Below, piece after piece: positions 48,926 to 59,019 of a stretch of 64,000 nucleotides of DNA. The DNA lies in assembly GCA_015485355.1 (NCBI GenBank), contig WFTQ01000069.1, positions 22,241 through 86,240 of the forward strand, written 5' to 3'. Each line of letters opens with the position of its first letter. Position 1 is the stretch's first letter. Source of the stretch: a bacterium. Its GTDB lineage: Bacteria; Calditrichota; Calditrichia; RBG-13-44-9; J042. A model generated the notes under the pieces. It searched no databases. It saw only the letters and a list, made by a program, of their open reading frames with translations, and was not told the DNA's origin. The translations under genes and the position numbers were made by a program.

Positions 48926-51913
48926 CTATTTTTGCAACCGCGTGCCGACCACAACGGGCACCACGCGGGTACGCTTTCTGTTGGCGAGCGGTTCGATCAC
49001 TTCCAGATGACAGATATATGTTCCCAAGGGCACCCGATCACGCAATTCGTTACGGCCGTCCCAGTACACCGTCCGTTCGATCAGCCGGGCATCCTCATCC
49101 ACCAGGGTCACGACCAATCGTCCCCCGAGATCGAATATCCGCAGGGTCACCCGATTCCCCACCGCCCCGGCGTTGTAATGGATGGCGATTTTCTCGCCCC
49201 GATCCGGCACAAAGGGGTGGGGCGGCACTTTTAGATCCACCTGCGCCAGAGAAGGCCGATACGTTTCATCCAGCACCAATTGATCTTGATAACCGGGCAA
49301 GATCTGATAATTGGCCACATTATTGCGATCGATAAACACCCCTCCCACGCCGGTGACATACAAGGCCTGGTTCACCCGAAAAAATCCGACATCGATTCCC
49401 GTGGTGCCCCAGATGCGCACCGTAATGCCCCCGCTGCCATCGTTGACGACCACATTGTAATCCAACGGCGGGGACGAGGAAGTGGTATACTTATCGGTAA
49501 CGACCCCGTGGACCCGGATCAGGGTACCATCCCAGCGGGGATCGCCGGCCCGGCGAGTCGTCAGCAAAAGGGGAGACGGCGGTTGGGCCAGAGAATCCAG
49601 CAGTTCCACCTGTACGGGTAAAATCTGGGTGGTTTGACGGTATTCGGAAACAATGCCGGTTACCCGAAGTGTTCGGTGACGGCGAAACAGCATGGTATCC
49701 GGTGCCTGAGGACTGCTGATATGGATTCCTCGTCCCGAAGCATCCTGAAGGTAAGCAGAAGTCCGATCGACCCGCAACACCCCGGCGCCAATGGTTATGA
49801 CCCCACGTACCGTCACCGGGTCTTCAAAATAATCCGGGTACATTTGCAAATCGAAAATCTGATACACCGGATTGTTACCGACCCGAATCCGGGGACTCTC
49901 AGCAATGAATTCCGGCACCCCACCCTCAACGGCCGTTTTTATCCAGATAAAGCTGAAGACCGAATCGGGCGGGCTGCGCAGATTCCGCAGGGTTACATAG
50001 AGGCTGTCCCTGGAGGTGATTCGAGTTCCGGTGATTTCCACGTACCGTTCGTCAAATTCCTGTACGACCCGAAACCGGGCCTCTCCCAGGCCGGGACCAG
50101 AAAGGTGCACATCCCGGTTCACCCCGGACCACAACCAGCGTACCGGAAGATACACCCACACCGTGCGCAGAGTATCGGTTTCATTGCCCCATAACGCCAG
50201 ATGCAAATCAATCCCCGCAGAATCGGCCGGCACAGCTTGCAACAATGCCCGGGCAAACCCACTGCCGTCGCCGGTGATGCCTCGACCCGGTTTAATAATG
50301 TCTTCCTCATAACCCAGAAGTATCTGAGCATTGCCCTGATACACATCCATGGGGCCTCGAACAACAACGGTATCGCCGACCGCGAAAGGCGATAAATCGA
50401 TTCCGGTGGTATGCCACACCCGTACCAGACAGGCACCGCTGCCGTCATCGATCGTCAAATTGACTCCACTACCCGCAGTATACTTCTCTTTTATTTCTCC
50501 CTTCACCTCCACAAAAGTGCCTTCCCAGGTCACGTCGGTGGCTTCCAGGGTTTGCAATTGTAATGGTTTCGGCAGGGGAACATTTTCTTTAATCACGGTC
50601 AGCGTGTAATCGGTAATCTCGGTCACGCCTTGATATTCATCCACCGTACCGCTGATAATCACCAGGCGCCCCCGTTTCAGCTGTTGATCCACCACCCCAC
50701 TGCGAAAAACATTGATTCCGTAACCCGAATGATCTTGCACATAGGCGTCCGTCCAGCCGGTAGTGGTGATGCCGGCACCCAACACCACAACGGCCTTAAT
50801 ATTCACCCGTTTTCCCCGATATTTGTCCGTTAACAGCTGAATTTCCGAGATCGGAGTCAGTTCGATTCCTTCTCCAACCACCACCCGGGGGCTTTCTTTG
50901 ATTGGGGCCGGTACACCTCCCCATACGGCCGTTTTTATCTGAAAAACCGTCGTCACGTTGCTATCCGGCGCCGTTAGATGTGCCAGTTGCACCACCCCTT
51001 CTTGACCGGCGCCGATTTCCGCCCCCGTTATAACCACCGCGTTGCCTTCCAGACGAACATCGGCACCGGCCAATCCCGCCCCCTCCAGAGTAATATCTTC
51101 CACCGCAAAGCGCCACTGCCACAATAACGGAATCTGAATCGCAAGCGATTCCAGAATATAATTCCCCTCGCCACGGATGGTAAACCGCAATGTGACATCC
51201 GTAGCCCCGCGCTCTACAGAATCGGGTTCCACGGTAACGATACCGCTCCCATCCCCGGGACGCGCCTGGCGGACGATCAAATCCTCCTGATACCCCAACA
51301 AAACCTGAGTATTCCCCTGGTAAATATCCAGCGGCCCCCGAAGGGTAACCATCCGGCCTACCTGAGCCTCCGATAAATCCACTCCCGTGGAATTCCACAC
51401 CCGCACCGTGCACCCCCCACTGCCATCGTCCACCACCAGATTGACTCCCGGCCCGGCCGCATAGCGACTGGTGATCTCCCCGGTCACCTCAACAAACGTA
51501 CCTTCCAAATCCACATTGTTGGCCGCTTGAGTGGTCAATTTGACCGGAGAGGGCAGGGGATTGTCACTGCTCAGCACCGAGACCGTATAATCGACGATTT
51601 CTGTAACCCCCTGATAGTTATCCACTGTTCCGGTGATTTCCACCCGATGGCCCCGCACCAGATTGGGATCCACCGAGCCTCCCCGATAAATGTTGATGCC
51701 GGCATTGGAATCATCCTGTACATAGGCATCCGTCCAGCTGGTAGTGGTAACACCGGCGCCCAACACAACAATGCCCCGGATGGTGACCCGTTTTCCCAGA
51801 TATTGCGATTCATTCTGCTGAATTTCGGCAATGGGCGTTATCTGGGCGTTCAAAGCGACGCTCAGGAAAACGAGGACGCCCCACACAGGGGATCTCAAGC
51901 GTATCCGCTTCAT
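48926..51913 (-). CDS. Secreted multi-OB-fold protein with FlgD-like C-terminal sorting domain
   Basis: Three modules each with ...IRGIVVLGAGVTTT.WTDAYVQD... and ...VDDGSGGCTVRVW.STGVD... OB-fold pairs; C-terminal FDLGGRLVVTLVD...WDGRNELRDRVPLGTYICHLEV. Confidence 0.85.
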   Translation of the reverse strand: MKRIRLRSPVWGVLVFLSVALNAQITPIAEIQQNESQYLGKRVTIRGIVVLGAGVTTTSWTDAYVQDDSNAGINIYRGGSVDPNLVRGHRVEITGTVDNYQGVTEIVDYTVSVLSSDNPLPSPVKLTTQAANNVDLEGTFVEVTGEITSRYAAGPGVNLVVDDGSGGCTVRVWNSTGVDLSEAQVGRMVTLRGPLDIYQGNTQVLLGYQEDLIVRQARPGDGSGIVTVEPDSVERGATDVTLRFTIRGEGNYILESLAIQIPLLWQWRFAVEDITLEGAGLAGADVRLEGNAVVITGAEIGAGQEGVVQLAHLTAPDSNVTTVFQIKTAVWGGVPAPIKESPRVVVGEGIELTPISEIQLLTDKYRGKRVNIKAVVVLGAGITTTGWTDAYVQDHSGYGINVFRSGVVDQQLKRGRLVIISGTVDEYQGVTEITDYTLTVIKENVPLPKPLQLQTLEATDVTWEGTFVEVKGEIKEKYTAGSGVNLTIDDGSGACLVRVWHTTGIDLSPFAVGDTVVVRGPMDVYQGNAQILLGYEEDIIKPGRGITGDGSGFARALLQAVPADSAGIDLHLALWGNETDTLRTVWVYLPVRWLWSGVNRDVHLSGPGLGEARFRVVQEFDERYVEITGTRITSRDSLYVTLRNLRSPPDSVFSFIWIKTAVEGGVPEFIAESPRIRVGNNPVYQIFDLQMYPDYFEDPVTVRGVITIGAGVLRVDRTSAYLQDASGRGIHISSPQAPDTMLFRRHRTLRVTGIVSEYRQTTQILPVQVELLDSLAQPPSPLLLTTRRAGDPRWDGTLIRVHGVVTDKYTTSSSPPLDYNVVVNDGSGGITVRIWGTTGIDVGFFRVNQALYVTGVGGVFIDRNNVANYQILPGYQDQLVLDETYRPSLAQVDLKVPPHPFVPDRGEKIAIHYNAGAVGNRVTLRIFDLGGRLVVTLVDEDARLIERTVYWDGRNELRDRVPLGTYICHLEVIEPLANRKRTRVVPVVVGTRLQK

Positions 51914-51977
51914 GGAAATTTCCCCTTCAATGCCAGTGATGAATGTTTGATATTGTAGAGACCCGCTGTTCCTTATA

Positions 51978-52006
51978 AGTATATAAATAAAATTTGAAAT
52001 TGTCAG
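51978..52006 (-). promoter_or_regulatory. Sigma70-like promoter of OB-fold/outer-membrane cluster
   Basis: CTGACA-N17-TATACT on minus strand, ~60 nt upstream of ATG. Confidence 0.65.
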
Positions 52007-52278
52007 GAAAAAAATTATATTCCTCCGATCCAACGGGAGGAAACCCTCATGAATATCGTCCAAGGGCGGGGTGGTGGTCGGCATCATGACGATTGGGTAA
52101 GCGAACCGTTTCCCCTAACCCTATCCCGGCTTACAGCCGTGCGGCATCAGCGGCCGTGGCAATCGGCCCATCATCGAGACCGGATCACCCGGTTTTCCGT
52201 CCGAATCAATTTTGTTTGCCGGCGACCGATTATATGGGTTACCCGAAGCCGTTGAATCAAAAAGGAGAACCACTCAAG

Positions 52279-52932
52279 ATGAAAAGAATGGGGATCGGGC
52301 TTCATTTATCGGGCCTTGTGATTCTGGTATTGTTTCTTATGAATTGCGCCTCCTTTACCACCTTCCAGACGCCCGAGGTGCTGAAGGAAGGCGAATTTAG
52401 TGTGGGCGTTGGGGGTGCGGGATTGCTGTTGCTGGAATCCTCGGGACCCCGGATGACCATTGGTTCGGCGGATCTGTTCGCCCGCTACGGACTGGGCGCC
52501 GACACCGATATCGGATTCAAACTTTCAGGCATTTTTCCCTTTTTAGTGGCTTTTGGGGATATTAAACATCAATTCCTCAAAAAACCGCTGGCGCTGTCGG
52601 CCGATATGGGTGTCTCGCTGTTTGCATTCGAGGAATACCGTACGGTGGGATTGTACCCGATGATGCTGGCCGGGGTAAAGCCTTTTTTTGCCGGGGTGCG
52701 GTTAACGTATTTGATCATGGGAAAGGAGTCCTCAACCGGTGGTTCGCCCTTTTTTGCTTCGGGAAGCGAAGTGACCGCCCTATTGCCCAGTGTTGTTCTG
52801 GGTATGTACCTGGGGGACCGTTTTCAAATTATCCCGGAAATCAATTTTTACCAGAATTTTGAAGGGGAATCGTTCTACTTTTTGGGACTTGGTTTTCAAT
52901 ATAAATGGGGGGATTCCGGGAAAAGACGATAA
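52279..52932 (+). CDS. Hypothetical lipoprotein/outer-membrane protein
   Basis: LFLMNCASF lipobox; Gly/aromatic beta-rich; AAAGGAG RBS at 52261. Confidence 0.7.
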   Translation: MKRMGIGLHLSGLVILVLFLMNCASFTTFQTPEVLKEGEFSVGVGGAGLLLLESSGPRMTIGSADLFARYGLGADTDIGFKLSGIFPFLVAFGDIKHQFLKKPLALSADMGVSLFAFEEYRTVGLYPMMLAGVKPFFAGVRLTYLIMGKESSTGGSPFFASGSEVTALLPSVVLGMYLGDRFQIIPEINFYQNFEGESFYFLGLGFQYKWGDSGKRR

Positions 52933-53202
52933 AGCTGCCGGGGAGTGGCAACCCTGCTTCAAGGCGATGGAACAACGGGTCGGTGGGAAAGGAGAACGTT
53001 TTCGGACGGCAAGGAATCGTCCCGGTGCTTATCGGAAATGGATCCTCTATTATCCTCATACCTTCCTAAAAGGCGGATTTTTTATTGCCATTTTCAACCT
53101 GTCAGGGCCGCAAGTTCGGATTCATCGCCGGCAATCCGGGCACGAATTATCGGGATAGCCTTTCCCCCCGAACGCCGGGGGTGGCATGGGGTCCGGGATC
53201 AA

Positions 53203-54393
53203 TCAAAGCACCCGCAATAAACAGGCTTTTAAATATTCTCCTTCGGGATGATAAATGCTGATGGGATGGTCGGCGGGATGACCGTATTTCCCCAGAATCT
53301 GCACATGGCGTTCTGCTTCCCGGGCCGCAGCAAAGACGACCTTCTGGAAGAGTTCCCAGTTCATGTAATGGGAGCAGGAGCAGGTAAGGATGCAACCATC
53401 CGGGTAAATTTTTTTCATTGCCAGGCGATTGATATCCTTATACCCTCGGGCACCCTTCTGAATATGGTGTTTCTTTTTAATGAACGCCGGTGGATCCAGG
53501 ATAATGAAGGTAAACTCGTTTTCCATCTCCCGTAAAAAGTCAAACACATCGGCCACCACAAACCGATGGGCATCGGGATGCAATCCATTAAGCCGAAAAT
53601 TCTCCCGGGCCAATTCCAACGCCCCCTCACTGACGTCCACCGAAACCGTTTGTGCCCCCTTCAACGCCGCATAGACGCTGAAAGCCCCGGTGTAGGCAAA
53701 ACAATTCAGCAACAACGTATCCGAATGCACTATTTGGCCGATACGCCAACGATTTTCCCGCTGGTCCAGGAAAAATCCCGTCTTTTGCCCATGAACCACA
53801 TCAACCCAGAATTTTATTCCGTATTCCTGAATCAGTATGCGGTCTGGAATGTTACCCCAAAGAACCTCCTTGTGGGGAGACAATCCCTCATCCGCCAGAG
53901 AGGCCGATTCGCTGCGTTCCAGAATGCCCAGCGGTTGAACCAGCTCCCGCAATACGTCTATGATCACCGGTTTCAGCCGGTACATTCCCAGGGAACTCAA
54001 TTGTATCACCAGATAGTTCTGGTAGCGATCCACAATCAATCCCGGCAAACCATCGGCATCGGAATTCACCATGCGATAGGCGTTGCTGAAGCGAGCAAGG
54101 TGCCGGTGGCGGAAAGCCAGAGATTTTTGCAGACGGTCCCGCCAAAATCGCCGGTCGATCGGCAAATCTTCAAAGCTTATAATACGGGCGAAGATCTTGG
54201 ATTTGGGATTGATGAATCCCTTGGCCTGAAACTGATCGTCGAAGGAGTGAATGGCCACAATATCGCCGGGTTCGAAGGCTCCCTCTACCCGCTCCACCGC
54301 CCCGGAAAAGACCCAGGGATGAAAATTGTTTACCGACCGAGCCCGACCCTTTTTCAACACAATGCGGGCATGTTTGTTTTCCCATTCCACCAT
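53203..54393 (-). CDS. Class I SAM-dependent 23S rRNA methyltransferase (RlmI/RlmK-like, PUA domain)
   Basis: PUA N-terminus GRARSVNNFHPWVFSGAV; LLNCFAYTGAFSVYAALKGA; FIILDPPAF. Confidence 0.9.
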   Translation of the reverse strand: MVEWENKHARIVLKKGRARSVNNFHPWVFSGAVERVEGAFEPGDIVAIHSFDDQFQAKGFINPKSKIFARIISFEDLPIDRRFWRDRLQKSLAFRHRHLARFSNAYRMVNSDADGLPGLIVDRYQNYLVIQLSSLGMYRLKPVIIDVLRELVQPLGILERSESASLADEGLSPHKEVLWGNIPDRILIQEYGIKFWVDVVHGQKTGFFLDQRENRWRIGQIVHSDTLLLNCFAYTGAFSVYAALKGAQTVSVDVSEGALELARENFRLNGLHPDAHRFVVADVFDFLREMENEFTFIILDPPAFIKKKHHIQKGARGYKDINRLAMKKIYPDGCILTCSCSHYMNWELFQKVVFAAAREAERHVQILGKYGHPADHPISIYHPEGEYLKACLLRVL

Positions 54394-54539
54394 GGATATC
54401 CAATCCCTTCCCTCCGGTTCCGAGATATAAAATATAATTCATTTCCGGGAATTTCAAATCTCTTGCCTTCAATCTTTCATATAGTAAATTCCCCAAAACG
54501 GCATTAAATTAGGGTAATACTTAACGTTGGAGACATTGA

Positions 54540-55886
54540 ATGAAAACGAAGTTTGCATGGGTATTGGGGTTTGTACTTTTGTCCCTTCCACCGGAGCTCC
54601 CGGCGCAGGGGGATTTCCAGAGCCGATTGTACCAGGCCCGGGACAAGGTGCTGCCCGCTCTGGTCCACGTGGAACCCATCATATCCATTTACACCTCCGG
54701 GGAAAAACAGCATACCGTGGTCACCGGAAGCGGGGTCATTTTTTCCAACGCAGGATACGTACTCACCAACCACCACGTGGTGGAAAATGCGGAAAAGGTA
54801 TGGTGCACCCTGTCCAACAAAGAGCGGATTACCGCGGTGGTAGTGGGTTCCGATCCTTCGACCGATATAGCGGTGCTCCAGTTGAACCTGGATGAATTAA
54901 ACGATGATTCTTTCGAGATTCCCCGCGCCACCCTGGGCAATTCGGACAGCTTACAGGTGGGCCAAATTGTGTTGGCGCTGGGCAGCCCGTTGGGGTTGTC
55001 GCGATCGGTATCCATGGGGGTGATCAGTTCCATCGATCGATATTTTCCGGATCAGGGTTCCATGATTTCTCCTTATAATTTATGGATTCAGACCGATGCG
55101 GCCATTAACCCGGGGAACAGCGGGGGCCCCCTGATCAACCTGGAGGGAGAAGTGATCGGTATTAATGCCCGGGGGGTGTTTTTAGCGGAGAACCTGGGTT
55201 TTGCCATTCCCATCAATTTAGCCCGGGAAGTGGCGCGCAAGATTATTGAAGGCCGCACCGTCAAACGCGCCTGGGTTGGCATCGAAATACAGGACATTAA
55301 GGGCTTGCGCGAATACCTGGGGAAACCCGACTTCAAGGGGGTTTTACTGGCCCAGGTGGATCCGCGCTCTCCGGCGGAACGGGCCGGCTTGCAACCCGGC
55401 GATATCATCCTGCAGATCGGGAGCCAGACCGTGCACGCCGAATTTGAGGAAGATTTGCCCCCGGTACGCAAGATCATCGCCGACCTACCCATCGGGGAAA
55501 AAATCCCTTTCCGGATCTGGCGTAAAGGAAACATCCGCACCATTCCGGTTGAAACCCGGGAAGAACCCTTCAAACGGGGATCGGAGTTTGAAGCCCGCGC
55601 CTGGGGTCTGGTGGTAAAGAATATCGACCCGGACGTTTATCGGGTGCAAATGCTCAGCGACTTTTTCGGCGTATACGTCACCGGGGTTAAATCCGGCGCC
55701 GCGGCCGATCAGGCCCACATTCGCAACGGCGATGTGATCCGCAAAATGAACGGCCAATTAGTCAAGGACGTGGAAACCTTTAAAAACCTCTTTGCTCAAT
55801 GGGTGCAGGAACCCACCGTTTTTGTGGAACTGATTCGAAACGGTTATCCATACTTCACCATCATTAAAACGGAGAATTTACCATGA
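54540..55886 (+). CDS. HtrA/DegP-like trypsin-fold protease with PDZ domains
   Basis: GYVLTNHHVVENA (His), DPSTDIAVLQL (Asp), INPGNSGGPLINLEGEVIGIN (Ser), PDZ SPAERAGLQPGDIIL. Confidence 0.93.
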   Translation: MKTKFAWVLGFVLLSLPPELPAQGDFQSRLYQARDKVLPALVHVEPIISIYTSGEKQHTVVTGSGVIFSNAGYVLTNHHVVENAEKVWCTLSNKERITAVVVGSDPSTDIAVLQLNLDELNDDSFEIPRATLGNSDSLQVGQIVLALGSPLGLSRSVSMGVISSIDRYFPDQGSMISPYNLWIQTDAAINPGNSGGPLINLEGEVIGINARGVFLAENLGFAIPINLAREVARKIIEGRTVKRAWVGIEIQDIKGLREYLGKPDFKGVLLAQVDPRSPAERAGLQPGDIILQIGSQTVHAEFEEDLPPVRKIIADLPIGEKIPFRIWRKGNIRTIPVETREEPFKRGSEFEARAWGLVVKNIDPDVYRVQMLSDFFGVYVTGVKSGAAADQAHIRNGDVIRKMNGQLVKDVETFKNLFAQWVQEPTVFVELIRNGYPYFTIIKTENLP

Positions 55887-57319
55887 GGAGGGGGAACCAC
55901 CGTATGCCGGACGCGGCCCGACTACGGATCGGGATGCTCGCACTTCTAATAACCTGGAGCTACGTTGCGCCGGCCCAGGATGCCCGGGCAATTTTCGAAA
56001 CATTCCGTCCGCGCATTTGTCTGGTCAGCTACTATCAGAATATCGCCTCCCAATCGCGCATCGGATCGTTTTTCAAGGTTAAACAATACCGCATCGGGAT
56101 CATTGTCAACGAGCGCGGGTTGATCATGGTCAGCAGCGACGTGTATCCCCTGTCGCTGGATATCATTTCCAGTGGGGGGGCGTCTTTTTTTTCCGGAGAA
56201 CCCACCGATTTCAAGGTAAAATTGCATGACGGTCGGGAATATGCGGCGGAATTCATCGGCAAAGATGACCTGGCCCGGGTGGCTTTCATCCAGATCGCGG
56301 AAAAACCGGTGGAACCGCTTCCCTATGTGACTTTTGAATCGGCCGACACCTTGAGCATCGGGGACGGCATCTACCTGCTGGAGCTGCTGGGCAAGCGCTA
56401 CGATTTTCAACCGATTTTCACCCCTCTTACCATCAATGCGGTGATTACCCATCCAAAGAAGAAATTCCTGGTAAACAACTCCATTTCCGCGCTGTCGTCC
56501 GGCGGGCTGGTGATCGACCGCCGGGGCCGCGCCGTCGGCATTACCCTGAAGAGCCAGACGGAGGGAGGCTTTCATACGCCCTCGGAATTCGAAGAATTGC
56601 GCAAAGACTATTTAGAAATCGCCCCGACGGAATGGTTTCAGAGGCTCATCGAATCGCCGCCCGTGCTGGTGAAATCGATTCATCGAGGGAAAGCCTGGAT
56701 GGGCATTCGAATGCAGGCCTTGACCCCGGAATTAAAAGCCTACTGGAAGGTCCCCTCAGAAGGGGGTGTGGTGGTGAATCGCATCTATCCGGACTCTCCG
56801 GCCGAGCGGGCCGGTCTGCAAATCGGCGATATTATTCTGGAAGTGGACGGCCAAAAACTGCCGATCACTCGGGACGAAGACCTGGACCGCTTTCAGGCTC
56901 TGATCCGTCAGTTACCCCACGATGCCCGGATTTCCCTGAAGATCTATCGCAACGGGAAGCTAATGCGCCGGGCTCTTCAACTGGAAGCCGCACCACCAGC
57001 CATCGATCTGGCTGCCAACTATCAGATCCCCCGGCTGGGCATTGAAGTACGGGAATTGACCCGGGACGTGTTATACGAAAATGACCTCCCCCTGGATTTG
57101 AACGGTGTGTATGTATACCGGGTGGACCGAGCCTCCCCCGCCGGTCTGGCCGGCCTGGAAATCGGCGATATCATCCTGCAGGTGAATTACCAGAATGTAA
57201 AAAATCTTACATCTTTTCGACGGACGATCGATCAAATACTGGCACAGAATCCGAAAAAAATCATGTTTTTTGTGAGGGATCAAAAGAAAACCCGTTTCGT
57301 GTTTCTGGACGTGCATTAA
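55883..57319 (+). CDS. HtrA-like paralog with degenerate trypsin fold and two PDZ-like domains
   Basis: ATGA overlap with preceding gene; aligned His motif replaced (MVSSDVYPLS); PDZ SPAERAGLQIGDIILEVDGQ and SPAGLAGLEIGDIILQV. Confidence 0.85.
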   Translation: MRRGNHRMPDAARLRIGMLALLITWSYVAPAQDARAIFETFRPRICLVSYYQNIASQSRIGSFFKVKQYRIGIIVNERGLIMVSSDVYPLSLDIISSGGASFFSGEPTDFKVKLHDGREYAAEFIGKDDLARVAFIQIAEKPVEPLPYVTFESADTLSIGDGIYLLELLGKRYDFQPIFTPLTINAVITHPKKKFLVNNSISALSSGGLVIDRRGRAVGITLKSQTEGGFHTPSEFEELRKDYLEIAPTEWFQRLIESPPVLVKSIHRGKAWMGIRMQALTPELKAYWKVPSEGGVVVNRIYPDSPAERAGLQIGDIILEVDGQKLPITRDEDLDRFQALIRQLPHDARISLKIYRNGKLMRRALQLEAAPPAIDLAANYQIPRLGIEVRELTRDVLYENDLPLDLNGVYVYRVDRASPAGLAGLEIGDIILQVNYQNVKNLTSFRRTIDQILAQNPKKIMFFVRDQKKTRFVFLDVH

Positions 57320-57339
57320 CGATACGGGAGCGGCCGTAA

Positions 57340-58041
57340 ATGCCCTTCACCTACGATTATCCCCGTCCCATGGTTACGGTCGACGCCTTTCTGGTGCGGA
57401 TGCGCCGAAATCGCCTGGAACTCCTGCTTATTCAACGGAAAAAACCGCCTTTCCAGAACAGGTGGGCGCTTCCCGGGGGATATGTGGGAATAGACGAACC
57501 CGTTGAAGACGCCGCCTGCCGAGAACTGGCCGAGGAAACCGGTGTGACCGACATTCCGCTAATCCAGACGGGCCTCGCCGCAGACCCGCATCGAGACCCC
57601 CGGGGAAGAACCCTTTCCGTGGTGTTCACCGGAATTATGCCCTGCCGGCATCGCCTGAGGCTCCAGGGAGGGGATGATGCCCGTACCGCCCGATGGTTCC
57701 CGCTTGAGCGGTTGCCTCCACTCGCCTTCGATCACCCCCAACTGGTTCAACGGCAACTGGCGACATTGCGGTTTTTCGCCCTCTCCAGGATGTGGATTCT
57801 GGAATTTTTCCGTCCCCAACCCCTGACCATCGAAAACCTGCAAAGGCTCCAACAAATTCTATCGCTCCACGCCTGGCCGCCCCCCGTTTGGGACCATCTC
57901 CTTTCTCAGCTTCCCTTTCTGGAAGCTAAGTCCCGCACATACTGCTGGAAGGTCACCCATTCGATGTTTACTTATCCGGATGAGTTCTGGGTAACCTTCT
58001 GGGGAAAATATCTGGTGCCTCCGTCCCAATCATTCGGGTAA
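57340..58041 (+). CDS. NUDIX hydrolase with C-terminal extension
   Basis: GGYVGIDEPVEDAACRELAEETGV Nudix box. Confidence 0.92.
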   Translation: MPFTYDYPRPMVTVDAFLVRMRRNRLELLLIQRKKPPFQNRWALPGGYVGIDEPVEDAACRELAEETGVTDIPLIQTGLAADPHRDPRGRTLSVVFTGIMPCRHRLRLQGGDDARTARWFPLERLPPLAFDHPQLVQRQLATLRFFALSRMWILEFFRPQPLTIENLQRLQQILSLHAWPPPVWDHLLSQLPFLEAKSRTYCWKVTHSMFTYPDEFWVTFWGKYLVPPSQSFG

Positions 58042-58107
58042 AGGGGAGCAAGGGCCGACGGCGATGGAACCGGAGATTAGGTGGAAAAGGTTGTGCCCTC
58101 TCAGAGC

Positions 58108-58725
58108 CTATCTTCGGTGCTTTCTCGAGCAAAACCGATCCCTTAAAAAGATGGCCGCCTCCCGCAAATTGGCCACGACTAAGTCCGGCTGCGTTCGGGC
58201 CGAATCATTCCGGAAACGGATGAATTCATCGACACCGTAACCGGTAAGCACCAGAATAGCAAACAATCCCAACAACTTACCGGCTTCCACATCGGAGTAA
58301 CGATCGCCAACGATTATCGATTGGGAGGGTTTTACCGGAAAGTCCCGCATGGCCTGTTTCAACAGACCGGGGCGGGGCTTACGGCAGTCACAGTCCTTTC
58401 GATAAACGTCAACCTTCGCCCGGGGGTGGTGAGGACAGTAATAAAACCCATCCACGGCAACGCCCTTTTGCTGCAGCAATTGCTGCAAACGCCGATTGAC
58501 CGCCGTGACCCGCTCTTCGGGGAACAACCCCCGGGCCACTCCGCTTTGATTCGAGACCACCAGCACCCACCAATCCATTTCTCGGAAAATCCGCAACGCT
58601 TCAATCGTGCCGGGAAGAATGCGAACCTTGTCCGGGTGATCAATATATCCAACTTCTTCGATCATGGTTCCATCCCGATCCAGAAAAACCGCGGGTTTTT
58701 CTAAACGCTCTCTGGATTGTTTCAT
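58108..58725 (-). CDS. gmhB: HAD-IIIA phosphatase, GmhB-like (D,D-heptose 1,7-bisphosphate phosphatase family)
   Basis: VFLDRDGTMIEEVGYI, VVSNQSGVARGLF, CDCRKPRPGLL, IVGDRYSDVEAGKLLG. Confidence 0.85.
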   Translation of the reverse strand: MKQSRERLEKPAVFLDRDGTMIEEVGYIDHPDKVRILPGTIEALRIFREMDWWVLVVSNQSGVARGLFPEERVTAVNRRLQQLLQQKGVAVDGFYYCPHHPRAKVDVYRKDCDCRKPRPGLLKQAMRDFPVKPSQSIIVGDRYSDVEAGKLLGLFAILVLTGYGVDEFIRFRNDSARTQPDLVVANLREAAIFLRDRFCSRKHRR

Positions 58726-59019
58726 GCAGCCTCTCCCGGGATTATAGACTCATCCCCTAACCGCCCACGATCCCCCCAACAAGGGGATCCAGCCGGTTGT
58801 TCAGGCGCTCTCCGGAAAAGAACGGCTCAGCCTCTTCCCGTCCCAATCGGTATCCCGGGTTCGTGGCGGGCCGGTTTGGTGCGAGGACCGACGGAGGCCG
58901 AGGCTTTCGGCAGCCTGTTTCGGATAGCGATTGTGCCAGATCAAAACGACCAGTGGGCAAAGCAAAGCCCCTGGACAGTTGTTACGGCCCGGGGCTGTTG
59001 GGGACGAGTAAGTCCGCTT

